Shown piece by piece: positions 46,339 to 55,577 of a DNA stretch of 64,000 nucleotides. How positions within the stretch are numbered: position 1 is the stretch's first letter; the number at the start of each line of letters is the position of its first letter. This DNA is from Chitinophagales bacterium (GTDB taxonomy: Bacteria; Bacteroidota; Bacteroidia; Chitinophagales; Chitinophagaceae), in the NCBI GenBank assembly GCA_015655015.1, contig JAATFV010000101.1, positions 1-64,000 of the forward strand, given 5' to 3'. The notes beneath the pieces are model-generated. The model did no database searches. It was not told the origin of the DNA and was given only the letters and a program-made list of their open reading frames with translations. The position numbers and the translations under genes are program-made.

Positions 46339-46407
46339 TCGTTGTGAGACACTTGATCGTTGTGAGACCCTTGATCGTTGTGAGATCCTTGATCGTTGTG
46401 AGCCCAT
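46336..46407. repeat. Four tandem 18-bp repeats starting at a stop codon
   Basis: Units begin TGATCGTTGTGAGACACT and repeat at 46336, 46354, 46372 and 46390 with changes only in the last six bases. The first TGA is the stop codon of the barrel-like gene. The array ends 35 bases before the convergent endonuclease III stop. Confidence 0.9.
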
Positions 46408-46442
46408 TTGTGTTAGGTGAGAAGATCTTAGAGAAATGCCGG

Positions 46443-47075
46443 TCAGGTTGCCTTCGCCTTTTTATAATAAGCGCAAACGCTTTTCATCGGACAGATGTCA
46501 TGTAACGGTTTGGGCCGGCAGATCTCCCTTCCCAGGAAGGACAGGGCCATACCTGCATCCCATTGACTTTCCGGCAACTTTTCCATGAGATCCTGTTCTA
46601 TCTTTTTCGGATCGGTGTTTGACGTTAAACCGAGTCTTTCAGCCACCCGCACTACGTGCAGGTCAACGATGATCCCTTCTGGCGGTTTACCGGCTTCGCG
46701 GAGAATGACATTCGCGGATTTCCGGCCGATGCCGGGCAGGTCTGTCAGCGCCTCCAATGTCAGTGGGATGTTACTGTCTTTTTTTAGTTTTTGGGCGATC
46801 TCTACCAGCCATTTTGCTTTATGGGCGAAATTCCTTATTCCTTTCAGGTAGGGATACAAGCCTTCCGGCGTGGATTTTGCCAAGACCTGCATATCCCGGA
46901 AGGTCTTAAAGAATGCCGGCGCGACTTTATTGATATAATCGTCGGTGCTCTGTGCGGATAATATTACCATTACCACCAGCTGGTATACATTTTTATATTC
47001 CAGCGGGTGTCTTTTGCCCTTATACTTTTTGAGCAGCGGGCGGATGGCGATAGTCCAATCGGTTTTGGCCGGCAT
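46443..47075 (-). CDS. nth: Endonuclease III, base-excision repair DNA glycosylase/lyase
   Basis: 210 residues. It removes oxidised pyrimidines and cuts the abasic site. The helix-hairpin-helix LTDLPGIGRKSANVIL carries the catalytic Lys in GRKSANV, and the catalytic Asp is in IVDLHVVRVAERL. The C-terminal iron-sulphur motif is atypical: ICRPKPLHDICPMKSVC has three cysteines in C-x8-C-x5-C instead of C-x6-C-x2-C-x5-C, with His at the place of the second ligand. It is transcribed alone, convergent with the barrel-like gene. Confidence 0.92.
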   Translation of the reverse strand: MPAKTDWTIAIRPLLKKYKGKRHPLEYKNVYQLVVMVILSAQSTDDYINKVAPAFFKTFRDMQVLAKSTPEGLYPYLKGIRNFAHKAKWLVEIAQKLKKDSNIPLTLEALTDLPGIGRKSANVILREAGKPPEGIIVDLHVVRVAERLGLTSNTDPKKIEQDLMEKLPESQWDAGMALSFLGREICRPKPLHDICPMKSVCAYYKKAKAT

Positions 47076-47117
47076 ACTGCAGTATTTTTACAGTAAGTTA
47101 CTAAAACAAAGGGGCAA

Positions 47118-48311
47118 TCAGGAGCGATTTTTTGACCGCAGGCGTATCGCCAGGGCGAGAAGGAACCCTATCAGCACCATAGCTGCGCTGAACGCATAGA
47201 TATAGCTCATTCCGAAGCTGCCGGCGACGAAGCCGATGAGGGGGCCTGTAATGCATAAGGAGAGGTCGATGAATAGTCCATATCCGCCGAGGGCCGCTCC
47301 TCTGTTAGAGGCGGGCACCAATTTAACGGCTTCTACGCCGAGGGCCGGAAACACCAGCGAAAATCCAAGCCCGGTAATACCGGCTCCTGCAAACGCGATA
47401 TAAGGCGTATTTGCCTGCCAGAGGATAAACAAACCCAACGCTTCGACAACAAGGCAGGCCATGGAGGTCTGCAGGCCTCCGTAAGTAGTGATAAAGCTTT
47501 CAAAAATAAGCCGGCCGATAATGAATAAGATGCTGAAGATGGAAAGGCTAAGCACAGCGCCCTGCCAGTTCAGATAAGAATAATATAATGTTATGAAAGT
47601 AGATATGGAGCCAAACCCCAGGCCGCCTAAAGCCAGGCAAATACCGTAGGGGGTGACTTTTTTAAGGACCTTGAGAAATGGCTGCCTTTCCATATTGGTA
47701 TCGCCTTTCAAGGCAGTCCTGCTGTTCGCATAAAGCAGACCCAGCAATCCTACAGCGATGATCGTTATCCCGAGACTGCCGAGCCCAAGGCTGCGCTGCA
47801 TGATAACGCCGCAGGGCGCGCCAATGGCAAGGGCGCTATAACTGGCAATGCCGTTAAAAGAAATGGCTTTGGCGGTATGTTCATCACCTGTTGCCAGCAT
47901 CGCCCAGTTAACGGGGCTCGCGCCGATCAGACCTTCTCCAAAACCGGTGACCAGGCGGGTGCAAACCAGTGCCGCCAGGCTGAGGGCGTGCTGATCTCTC
48001 AGCAAATAAGAAACAAACAATAATGCGCCGCTTAGGGCAAAACCCGACATGCCCAGCAGTACGGCAGGTTTGGGTCCCTTTTTGTCTACAATGCTGCCGG
48101 AATAACCGCGAAAGAAGAATGTGGTGATATACTGCAGGCTTATGACGATACCGGCTACCATAGCGCTATATCCCAGCTGCTGATGAATAAAGACCGGCAA
48201 TACCGCCAGTGCCAGTCCTATCGTAAAATATCCTATAAAAGTAAATGCAACGAATCCCAGGATGCTTAACCGGACTTTTGATGCATCGACCTCTACTGCT
48301 GCTCCTTTCAT
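47118..48311 (-). CDS. MFS transporter, YfcJ/YhhS-like
   Basis: About 397 residues from the ATG at 48311 (MKGAAVEVDASKVRLSIL). A longer start at 48353 exists, but adds a cysteine-rich stretch unlike the family. Twelve hydrophobic helices are visible. Between helices 2 and 3 lies GYSGSIVDKKGPKPAVLLG, the MFS motif A region. The first helix, FTFIGYFTIGLALAVLPVFI, resembles the YfcJ group. The substrate is unknown. It is divergent from the histidine kinase at 48426. Confidence 0.88.
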   Translation of the reverse strand: MKGAAVEVDASKVRLSILGFVAFTFIGYFTIGLALAVLPVFIHQQLGYSAMVAGIVISLQYITTFFFRGYSGSIVDKKGPKPAVLLGMSGFALSGALLFVSYLLRDQHALSLAALVCTRLVTGFGEGLIGASPVNWAMLATGDEHTAKAISFNGIASYSALAIGAPCGVIMQRSLGLGSLGITIIAVGLLGLLYANSRTALKGDTNMERQPFLKVLKKVTPYGICLALGGLGFGSISTFITLYYSYLNWQGAVLSLSIFSILFIIGRLIFESFITTYGGLQTSMACLVVEALGLFILWQANTPYIAFAGAGITGLGFSLVFPALGVEAVKLVPASNRGAALGGYGLFIDLSLCITGPLIGFVAGSFGMSYIYAFSAAMVLIGFLLALAIRLRSKNRS

Positions 48312-48425
48312 AAAAGCGCAATTTAGCATGTTTTCGCAATAGCTTATGTACAAATATGTTATCTTGAAGGGGAAATATCCTTAGTGAACCGCCCGGATAT
48401 ACATTATCCGGCCCAACAAAACATT

Positions 48426-50405
48426 ATGTCTGCCTTTAGATCGTATTGTGCTCTTTTCCTGCTGCTGCCGGCGGCGCCTGCTTATTCTCAATTAACTTCC
48501 GGTCATGGTCTGTCATTGGACAACAATAGCGTCTTTGCTTATCTGGAAAAGAGCAGGACTTATGAGCAGACAGAGCCCGACTCGGCAGTCCATTATTGCA
48601 GCCTTGGAATGAAGCAGGCCGAAAGCCGGAATGATCTGAAGGGACAGGCCCTGCTGTTGCTGCAGCTGGGGCGGATCAACGGTCTTCATCATCACACTGA
48701 TCTGTCCCGTAAATTCATCAATGAATCGCTGTCTATTTTGCGTATTCTCCATGACCGGGAAGGTATCGCTATGGCCTATGACGAATTGGGCATACTGGAC
48801 GGCAGGGCTAATGATATAGCTGCTGCCGCCGCCGATTTTGGCCGGTCCATGAAGTTTTATGAAGATAGCCGCGACAGTGCGGGCATAACGGCGACATACC
48901 ATAACCTGGGGGAGATGTTCGAGGCTAAAGGCGATACAGAAAAAGCGCTGACGTATTATTTACGGGCCCTGATCCAATATGAGCATCGTTCTCAAAAGCC
49001 GGAAGATTATTTCGTTCTATTAGAGCAGATCGGCAGCCTATATGCCAAAAAAGGAGACAGGATGACCGCCTTGCATTACCTGGAAGAAGGCGTCAGGAAC
49101 AGCGATACGCCTTTTCTGCGAACTATGGAAGTCGACCTGCTGGGAGATGAAGGAGAAATAGAGGAGGCGGGCGGCGAGAATACCAGGGCGTTATTTTATT
49201 ACAAAAAAGAGCTCGATGCCGCCAAAAGGTCCGGCAACTTCAAAGGGCAGGTGACGGCACTGTCGGGCATTGCGCATATCCTGAAGAAAGACAGTGCGGG
49301 CAGGAGCCTGGATTACCTGAAAGAAGCGCTGGCAATCGCGCAAAGTACGCGGTTGCCTCAATTGAAGGCAAATATTTATCAGGCGCTGGCCGACATTTAC
49401 AGTCAGCAAAAAAATTTCCGGGAAGCCCTGGCCGTGCAGGAGGAATATAGCCGTTTAGTCGACAGCCTTACGGCGGCCAATGCCCGAATCGATATAGCAG
49501 CATTCGACAGCAGTTATGCGCTGGAGGTGACGAGGGAGAACGTGGACAAGCTGCAGGAGGTAAATAAAATTGAGAAGAAGGAGCTGGAGCTGGGGGCCGT
49601 TCTTATCATGATCATTATCATAACGCTGTTCCTTTTGTGGTTATATCTTTGGAAGATCAAACGGCTGAACAGGAAGCTTCAGGAGTCGAACGAGGTGAGG
49701 AATACGCTTTTTTCCATTATAGGGCATGATCTCAAAGGACCTGCGGGTAATGCGGTCCAATTACTGGAGCTGATGGAAGGAACAGGTCTGCCGGAGGAGA
49801 TGAAGAAAAAGTTATTGACAGAACTTAAAAAACAATCCATTGCCTCGCTGGAATTGCTGACGTCTTTATTCGAGTGGGGAAGAGCACAGCTGCATGGAGT
49901 GGAGGTAAGGCCGGAGACATTCGCAACACGGCCTCTTATTCAAAAGAATATTATGCTGCTGGCGCCGATGGCTGCGCAAAAGAATATTGTCATGACCGAT
50001 GGATCGCCCGCAGATGTTCATATATACGCTGATCCTAATCAATTCGACTTTGTTGTTCGTAACCTGCTTTCCAATGCCATTAAGTTTACCCATGAGGGCG
50101 GGGCGATCGATATTCAGGCAAGGATGGTGGAAAACAAACAGGCGGAAAACAAACAGGAGATAATATTTTCAGTCAGGGATACCGGCATCGGGATAAGCCC
50201 GGAAAAACAACAGGCGTTCTTAAAAACGACGCTGCCTGTTTCTTTTGGTACAAAAGGGGAAAAAGGAAGCGGCCTGGGACTTTTACTGATCAAGGAGTTC
50301 ATGCGGGCAAACCATGGCCGTATCTGGCTGGAGAGCAAGGAAGGAGAGGGCACTACTTTTTATTTTTCGTTTCCATTCCCGATTCAGAACCAATTGATTA
50401 CGTAA
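48426..50405 (+). CDS. TPR-containing sensor histidine kinase, HisKA type
   Basis: 659 residues. The ATG at 48426 starts a good signal peptide (MSAFRSYCALFLLLPAAPAY), better than the GTG at 48384. TPR repeats fill the extracytoplasmic half (TATYHNLGEMFEAKGDTEKA). A membrane helix follows (GAVLIMIIIITLFLLWLYLW), then HisKA with His434 in FSIIGHDLKGPAGNAVQ. HATPase_c has NLLSNAIKFTHEGGAI, RDTGIGI and GSGLGLLLIKEF. No response regulator gene adjoins it, so its partner is elsewhere. Confidence 0.92.
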   Translation: MSAFRSYCALFLLLPAAPAYSQLTSGHGLSLDNNSVFAYLEKSRTYEQTEPDSAVHYCSLGMKQAESRNDLKGQALLLLQLGRINGLHHHTDLSRKFINESLSILRILHDREGIAMAYDELGILDGRANDIAAAAADFGRSMKFYEDSRDSAGITATYHNLGEMFEAKGDTEKALTYYLRALIQYEHRSQKPEDYFVLLEQIGSLYAKKGDRMTALHYLEEGVRNSDTPFLRTMEVDLLGDEGEIEEAGGENTRALFYYKKELDAAKRSGNFKGQVTALSGIAHILKKDSAGRSLDYLKEALAIAQSTRLPQLKANIYQALADIYSQQKNFREALAVQEEYSRLVDSLTAANARIDIAAFDSSYALEVTRENVDKLQEVNKIEKKELELGAVLIMIIIITLFLLWLYLWKIKRLNRKLQESNEVRNTLFSIIGHDLKGPAGNAVQLLELMEGTGLPEEMKKKLLTELKKQSIASLELLTSLFEWGRAQLHGVEVRPETFATRPLIQKNIMLLAPMAAQKNIVMTDGSPADVHIYADPNQFDFVVRNLLSNAIKFTHEGGAIDIQARMVENKQAENKQEIIFSVRDTGIGISPEKQQAFLKTTLPVSFGTKGEKGSGLGLLLIKEFMRANHGRIWLESKEGEGTTFYFSFPFPIQNQLIT

Positions 50406-50498
50406 CATGAATGTGGAATGACAGTAATCGGTGAACTATCCGGCAGATGGTTTGTTTCGATAATGGAATTATATTATTTGAAACGGATCTAGCTTAAC

Positions 50499-51146
50499 AT
50501 GACTGGCAGAATAATTTTATTTTCTATTGTCTTTTCAGCGCTTTGCTTTTTGGGGTACGGGCAGGAAAATTGGGAATTAAAGAGTAAAAAAGAAGGTATT
50601 TCCATTTTTACCCGGATCTTTCCGGATTCCAGGTTTAAAGCCGTTAAAGTCGAGTGCGAACTGGAGGCGACTCTTTCTCAGCTGGTCGCTGTCATTCTGG
50701 ATGTCAATACGGGCGCCCAATGGGTATATAGTACCAAATCCTCTGTGCTTCTCAAGCAGGTATCTCCTTCGGAGCTGTATTATTATTCCGAGGTCAATAT
50801 TCCCTGGCCGATCAGCAACCGCGATTTTATTGCCCAGCTGAAAGTGGTGCAGGATGCCCGTACCCGGGTGGTTACCGTAAACGGGCCTACGCTGCCGAAT
50901 TATCTCCCGGTTAAAAAAGATATCGTAAGGGTCGCTCAGGCCGAAGGGAAATGGGTCATTACTCCGACGGCCAAAAATCATATCAACGTGGAATATACCT
51001 TGCGGATGGATCCCGGTGGAAATATCCCGCCCTGGCTGATCAACCTGTTCGCTACCAAGGGGCCTTATGAATCTTTTAAAAATCTGAAGATCCAGATCCG
51101 GAAGCCTGCCTATGCCAATGCTCACCTTCCTTTTATTACGGATTAG
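50499..51146 (+). CDS. START-like lipid-binding domain protein, exported
   Basis: 215 residues. A signal peptide (MTGRIILFSIVFSALCFLGY) precedes a START/Bet v1-like fold: ENWELKSKKEGISIFTRIFP, FKAVKVECELEATLSQLVAV, YYYSEVNIPWPISNRDFIAQ and LRMDPGGNIPPWLINLFATK are the strands and helix usual in this group. It probably binds a hydrophobic ligand in the periplasm. It stands 93 bases behind the kinase and converges with the fucosidase gene, whose stop abuts its own. Confidence 0.85.
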   Translation: MTGRIILFSIVFSALCFLGYGQENWELKSKKEGISIFTRIFPDSRFKAVKVECELEATLSQLVAVILDVNTGAQWVYSTKSSVLLKQVSPSELYYYSEVNIPWPISNRDFIAQLKVVQDARTRVVTVNGPTLPNYLPVKKDIVRVAQAEGKWVITPTAKNHINVEYTLRMDPGGNIPPWLINLFATKGPYESFKNLKIQIRKPAYANAHLPFITD

Positions 51147-51147
51147 T

Positions 51148-53313
51148 TTATTTTACATTTACTCCCACTTCGGCAATCGTTATTCCATTTCCGCTCACTA
51201 CGTGCAGGATGGAGAATTTGAAATACCGGGCAGTTGCCGGCTGGGTGAGCGGCACTAACTGTTCGAGGGGATTGGACCGGATATTGGCGAACTCGCCTTC
51301 GGCTGCTTTTTGCCAGGTGAGACCATCCTCGCTGGTATAAAAAATATACCGGTCGGCGATGCCGCCGATTCTTTTATCCTGGCGGGGGAGATAGGTAAAT
51401 GCTTTTATGGTTTGGGGTTTGCCCATGTCGATGGCGATGTCCTGCGGGAATTGGCCGGTAAGGGATGTGTCTTTTTGCAAGGTGCTGAATAGGGTTGCGG
51501 GGTCGTCGTCGATGGTGTTGTCGTATTTGTTGCGGTCCCCGATGGGTAGCGGGATAGGCGGAGCGGCGAGGACATGCCAGCCGGATTTCGAGAGTCCTGC
51601 CGATTGGGTCGTCACTTCGCTTGCCTGGTTATCCGCTTCAAAGCTGCGGGCTTTTATGAGACCACCGTCGGGTAATGGGAAGGGAGTGTTGTAGGCGGTG
51701 GAAGCTGGGGTGGGGATGGTGCCGTCGAGAGTATAACGGATCTTTCCTACGGGAGAGCTGGTGGATAAGCTGACCAGGCCATTCCTGTCCCGGCTGATCA
51801 GGGGCGCCACCAGGTGTGCGGGCTCTTTGAATAGCCCAAAGTCACTTAATGCGATACAGGCGCCGGAGCCGGTGATGGATAATCTCAGTCTGGCGGTCAC
51901 TATGTTTTGCTGTAAGCGGATGAGCCGGTTGGCTCCGATGCTGGTGCCGGCGCCGATCTGTTGCCATTGTCCGTCATCGTACGCCTCTATGGTAAAGGAG
52001 CTGATGCGCTGTCCCAGCTTGATATTCTCCCGCAGCCTTATTACGTTGAAGGTGGCGGGTTTGTCCAGGTCGATAACCAGCTGCGGGGTGGTAACGGAGT
52101 CGTCGGTGGCCCAATAGCTGTAGCGGTCATTATCGATCAGACGGGAAGGACCATATTTCAGGGTATTCTTACCGCGGATATTGCTGGCGGTAAAAGTGGC
52201 TGCTTTGGCCAGGTTGGTCGTAAATATCTGCTGCAGCAGGTCGCCGAAACTTTTCAGGGAAGCCACATCCTGCGGATCGAGCAGTCCCTTCCTGTTGGGG
52301 GAGATGCCCAGGTCAAGAGCGGCGCCTCTGCCTACGCTCTGATAGTAAAGATCCAGCAGCTGGTAGGGGGATTTTTCCTGTCCATCCTGCGAGGAATGGT
52401 AAAACCACCCGGGCCGGAAAGGGACATCGCATTCGGCAGGCATCCAGTAGGCGCCATTGCGGGTGCCTTCGGTGGCTTCCCAGTATTTATTGTAACCATT
52501 CGCCGGTTTTTTACCGGCATCGGGCGCCTGTGGAGTATAGGTAGCCCAGCAGGTGAGACCGGCATGTCCTTCTTCATTGCCTACCCATCGGACATCGGGG
52601 CCAACATCCCCGAAAATGGCTGCGCCGGGTTGTAGCTGGCGGATCATGGCCCAGGTGGTATCCCACCCATAATAGGTGGTGCGGTCGATCTTTCTTGTCT
52701 CGCGTGTGCCGCCGTAATAACCGTCACCGCCGTTGGCTCCATCGTGCCAGGACATGAAGAGGGGGCCATAGTTCGTGTAGAGTTCTTTTATCTGCGCCCG
52801 GTATGTTTTTACATAGGCGGGTGTTCCATATTGTGCGTTGTTCCGGTCCCAGGGCGAGCAATATAATCCCATTCGCATCCCCAGCTTGTTACAGGCTAGC
52901 TGGTATTCTCTCACCATATCGCCTTTGCCATTTTTCCAGGGACTTTTGGTGATATTGTGTTCAGTGGTCTTTGTTGGCCAGATGCAAAGCCCGTCGTGAT
53001 GTTTGGCTACGATCACTACTCCTTTGAAACCTCCTGCTTTGGCGGCTCCTACGATCTGGCTGGCGTCAAAATCTACCGGGTTGATCAGGGCGGGATCTTC
53101 ATCGCCATAACCCCATTCCTTGTCTGTGTAGGTATCGACCCCGAAATGGATGATGCAGTACATTTCCGTCTCGTGCCAGGCAAGCTGAGTGGCTGTTGGA
53201 AGCGCGCCGTAGGGTTTGGGAGGAGCCTGGGAAAAGGCGGCGCTGGTAATCAGTAAGAAAAGAATACCGGCGCAGAGCCTGTTCCGGAAGCAAAATACGA
53301 TTTGTTGTATCAT
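51148..53313 (-). CDS. Alpha-L-fucosidase, GH29, with carbohydrate-binding-like C-terminal domains
   Basis: 721 residues from ATG 53313 (signal core RLCAGILFLLITSAAFSQ). The ATG at 53340 would lie about three bases from the predicted transcription start. The GH29 domain begins WHETEMYCIIHFGVDTYTDK and holds KHHDGLCIWP. The expected nucleophile Asp is in LFMSWHDGANG. An F5/8-type (discoidin) domain, a chitobiase-like domain (GKIRYTLDGTIPTPAS) and a second discoidin-like domain with SEDGLTWQKAA follow. It stands alone on the minus strand. Confidence 0.9.
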   Translation of the reverse strand: MIQQIVFCFRNRLCAGILFLLITSAAFSQAPPKPYGALPTATQLAWHETEMYCIIHFGVDTYTDKEWGYGDEDPALINPVDFDASQIVGAAKAGGFKGVVIVAKHHDGLCIWPTKTTEHNITKSPWKNGKGDMVREYQLACNKLGMRMGLYCSPWDRNNAQYGTPAYVKTYRAQIKELYTNYGPLFMSWHDGANGGDGYYGGTRETRKIDRTTYYGWDTTWAMIRQLQPGAAIFGDVGPDVRWVGNEEGHAGLTCWATYTPQAPDAGKKPANGYNKYWEATEGTRNGAYWMPAECDVPFRPGWFYHSSQDGQEKSPYQLLDLYYQSVGRGAALDLGISPNRKGLLDPQDVASLKSFGDLLQQIFTTNLAKAATFTASNIRGKNTLKYGPSRLIDNDRYSYWATDDSVTTPQLVIDLDKPATFNVIRLRENIKLGQRISSFTIEAYDDGQWQQIGAGTSIGANRLIRLQQNIVTARLRLSITGSGACIALSDFGLFKEPAHLVAPLISRDRNGLVSLSTSSPVGKIRYTLDGTIPTPASTAYNTPFPLPDGGLIKARSFEADNQASEVTTQSAGLSKSGWHVLAAPPIPLPIGDRNKYDNTIDDDPATLFSTLQKDTSLTGQFPQDIAIDMGKPQTIKAFTYLPRQDKRIGGIADRYIFYTSEDGLTWQKAAEGEFANIRSNPLEQLVPLTQPATARYFKFSILHVVSGNGITIAEVGVNVK

Positions 53314-53349
53314 GGAATGATCGCTTAATTTTTTTACCATTTGTGGGTA

Positions 53350-53357
53350 CAAACGTA
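53350..53357 (-). promoter_or_regulatory. Promoter box of the fucosidase gene
   Basis: TACGTTTG on the minus strand matches TAnnTTTG exactly. No TTG lies 19-20 bases upstream. Transcription would begin near 53343, giving a 30-base leader to the ATG at 53313. Confidence 0.45.
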
Positions 53358-53492
53358 AACAATTTTTTAGGCTGGATTGCCTACACGATCCAAAAAAGAA
53401 ATGGTATTTTTTTAATCCTAATATAGTGTAATTGTTATACTTTTATTAAGCTTAGTAGCTGCTCAAGGTCGGCCAATACATTATTTACTGCT

Positions 53493-54137
53493 TTGAAAGA
53501 TAAAAAAACTGATATTTTAAATCTTTGGAAACTCGTCAGCATTCATGATGACGGTAAGGCATTTGAATCTCTTTTTTATTTATTAAATACGCCGCTGATC
53601 AAATTTTCTATGATGTATGTTCATCAGAAAGAGGCAGCGGAGGAGATCGTTTCCGATGTATTTGTCAAATGCTGGATAAACCGGAAAAGTCTTACGGACG
53701 TATATAATATGGATACGTACCTGTTTGTGGCGGTGAAGAATCAATCGCTGAACTACATTAAAAAATATTCACACATACATCTTATTCAGATCGAGGATAC
53801 GAATGAAGTAAAGTTCATTAAAACCTTTAATCCCCAGGAAGTCCTGGAGAAAAAGGAGCTGTTATTTAAAATGGAGCAATCCATAGAGGCTCTTCCGCAG
53901 CAATGCCGTATCATTTTCAGGCTGGTCAAGGAAGACGGGATCAAATATAAAGAGGTCGCTGAGATTTTGAATATTTCGCCCCGCACGGTACAAACCCAGC
54001 TGTTCAGGGCTATGAGAAAGCTTAGCCTTGTCTTATCGGAATATCGTAATCCTGTCCGCAGCGCCAGTGGTAATGACACGCTGTTGAGCATTTTGCTTCT
54101 TTTGAGCTTTTCCAAACTATTTTTTTCAAGCTTGTAG
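53493..54137 (+). CDS. ECF-type RNA polymerase sigma factor
   Basis: 214 residues from a TTG (no in-frame ATG nearby). Region 2 covers about 28-90 (LNTPLIKFSMMYVHQKEAAE, EIVSDVFVKCWINRKSL). Region 4 covers about 125-180 (ALPQQCRIIFRLVKEDGIKY, then ISPRTVQTQLFRAMRKL). The tail DTLLSILLLLSFSKLFFSSL is strongly hydrophobic. It belongs to the fourth sigma/FecR/SusC/SusD set and differs more from the other three than they do from each other. Confidence 0.91.
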   Translation: MKDKKTDILNLWKLVSIHDDGKAFESLFYLLNTPLIKFSMMYVHQKEAAEEIVSDVFVKCWINRKSLTDVYNMDTYLFVAVKNQSLNYIKKYSHIHLIQIEDTNEVKFIKTFNPQEVLEKKELLFKMEQSIEALPQQCRIIFRLVKEDGIKYKEVAEILNISPRTVQTQLFRAMRKLSLVLSEYRNPVRSASGNDTLLSILLLLSFSKLFFSSL

Positions 54138-54189
54138 GCAAATTCGCTGTAAACGTTGTCCACTACTATAATCAGACACAATCTGCTTT

Positions 54190-55431
54190 ATGGTGAATGA
54201 CCGGTTTATCAGGCTGCTGACTAAAGAATTATGCGACGAGCTCACTGAGTCCGAGCGCGAAGAGCTGACCATCCTTCTCAGGGATCATGCTGAATACCGT
54301 GCTCAGAAAGAAATACTTAAGGATTACTGGGAAACGGGAAGGGGGGAATATGAGGCCAATGCGGCTATGTTCAAAAGGGTGACCGACAAGATAAAAGCCG
54401 AAGAGATGGGATCTGCCGGGAGAGACACCGGGGAAGGGGACTTTGGTTTGCCGGGGCCGGGGCAAAAGAATGATGACTTGCCGGGTGACGGGCAAAAGGA
54501 TGATGATCTGTCGGGGCCGGGACAAATGGTTAAAGACCTGCCGGGAGATCAGATCGCAGATGACCCTATGGACGGTGAACGTATCCGGCGTATCGGTTTC
54601 AGAAGAATCTGGTATGGCGCTGCGGCCGTTGTTTTGTTATTGATCGGTGCTCTCGTCTATTATTCTATTCTTCCGGCCGGGAGCTACAAAAAAGCAATAG
54701 CCTTTCATTGGCTGCAAAAGTCTACCCAGCTCACCAAAAAATCGGTTATAACGCTGTCTGACGGTACAGTGGTCACGTTAAATTCAGCAACTACCCTCAA
54801 ATATCCTGACAAATTCGGCGACAGTATCCGGGAAATTTACCTGGATGGAGAAGCGTATTTTGATGTGACCCGGGACCCGCTCCACCCCTTTATTATCCAT
54901 GCTAATAAAATAAATATCAGGGTGTTGGGTACTTCCTTCAATGTCAAGTCCTATCAAAATGAGCCGTTGAGCGAGGCTACGCTGATCAGGGGCTCCGTAG
55001 AAGTTACGTTGAATGATCGTCCATCGGACCGGATCATTCTCAAGCCAAAGGAAAAACTGATCGTTCAAAACAACGTAGCGATAAAAAAGCGAATAGGGGC
55101 AGAAGTAAACATGCCTGCCCCGGATAGCGCCGGCAAAGGCACCCGGTATTCCCTCACCAATCTGACCTATTTCCCGAATACTGTCAAGACGGTCGTTGAA
55201 ACTTCCTGGGTGGAGAACAAGCTCGTTTTCAGCGACAAGGATTTCGTCCAGTTATCCGGTCAGCTGGAACGGTGGTACGGCGTACATATCGAATTTGGGA
55301 ATGAGCGCGTGAAAGAATACCGGTTTACGGGCTTTTTTGAGAAGGAGTCGTTGTCACAGGCGCTGGACGTATTAAAAATGATCGAACCCTTTAATTATAA
55401 GATCTCCGACTCAATGGTATATATATATTAA
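54190..55431 (+). CDS. FecR-family anti-sigma factor with a repeat linker
   Basis: 413 residues. The cytoplasmic domain covers 1-80. A linker at 87-121 is built of three and a half 10-residue repeats (LPGPGQKNDD, LPGDGQKDDD, LSGPGQMVKD). The membrane helix lies near 142-160 (YGAAAVVLLLIGALVYYSI). The FecR domain has KKSVITLSDGTVVTLNSATT and VLGTSFNVKSYQNE, and the DUF4974-type end has FTGFFEKESLSQALDVLKMI. The helix and linker suggest the sigma-binding part is held away from the membrane on a flexible arm. Confidence 0.92.
   Translation: MVNDRFIRLLTKELCDELTESEREELTILLRDHAEYRAQKEILKDYWETGRGEYEANAAMFKRVTDKIKAEEMGSAGRDTGEGDFGLPGPGQKNDDLPGDGQKDDDLSGPGQMVKDLPGDQIADDPMDGERIRRIGFRRIWYGAAAVVLLLIGALVYYSILPAGSYKKAIAFHWLQKSTQLTKKSVITLSDGTVVTLNSATTLKYPDKFGDSIREIYLDGEAYFDVTRDPLHPFIIHANKINIRVLGTSFNVKSYQNEPLSEATLIRGSVEVTLNDRPSDRIILKPKEKLIVQNNVAIKKRIGAEVNMPAPDSAGKGTRYSLTNLTYFPNTVKTVVETSWVENKLVFSDKDFVQLSGQLERWYGVHIEFGNERVKEYRFTGFFEKESLSQALDVLKMIEPFNYKISDSMVYIY
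54448..54552 (+). repeat. Three and a half 30-bp tandem repeats in the FecR linker
   Basis: Units start at 54448, 54478, 54508 and 54538 (partial) with the core CCGGGGCCGGGGCAAAAG. All keep the frame. They encode charged, glycine- and proline-rich decapeptides just before the membrane helix. Confidence 0.88.
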
Positions 55432-55466
55432 CCAAAATAACGAATATGTAAAAGAAAAACGATTGT

Positions 55467-55503
55467 AAAAAAAGCGGGAACCACCCTGGTAAGGCATTCC
55501 CGC
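55467..55503 (-). terminator. Intrinsic terminator facing away from susC (antisense), copy 4
   Basis: GCGGGAA (55474-55480) pairs with TTCCCGC (55497-55503). On the minus strand seven T follow (A-run 55467-55473). It lies 82 bases before the susC start at 55585. Its 16-base loop is larger than in copies 1 and 2. Confidence 0.6.
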
Positions 55504-55571
55504 ACAGATAACGCTTAAAGATCAAGTAAGCCGCAATCTCTGGTACAGATGACGGCTATTATTCACCTTTA
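55467..55571 (-). ncRNA. Predicted antisense RNA over the susC leader
   Basis: A promoter-like element at 55578-55609 and the terminator at 55467-55503 would bound a transcript of about 105 bases, complementary to the susC leader up to the start codon. Layout resembles DonS, the cis-antisense RNA of a Bacteroides fragilis SusC system. Transcription itself is not shown. The end near 55571 is estimated from the promoter box. Confidence 0.35.
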
Positions 55572-55577
55572 ACTCAG

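Noticed and set aside
51148-53313. A polysaccharide utilisation locus around the GH29 fucosidase or the GH92 mannosidase
   Set aside because: Neither enzyme gene has an adjacent susC/susD pair or a hybrid two-component regulator, and both look like single-gene units.
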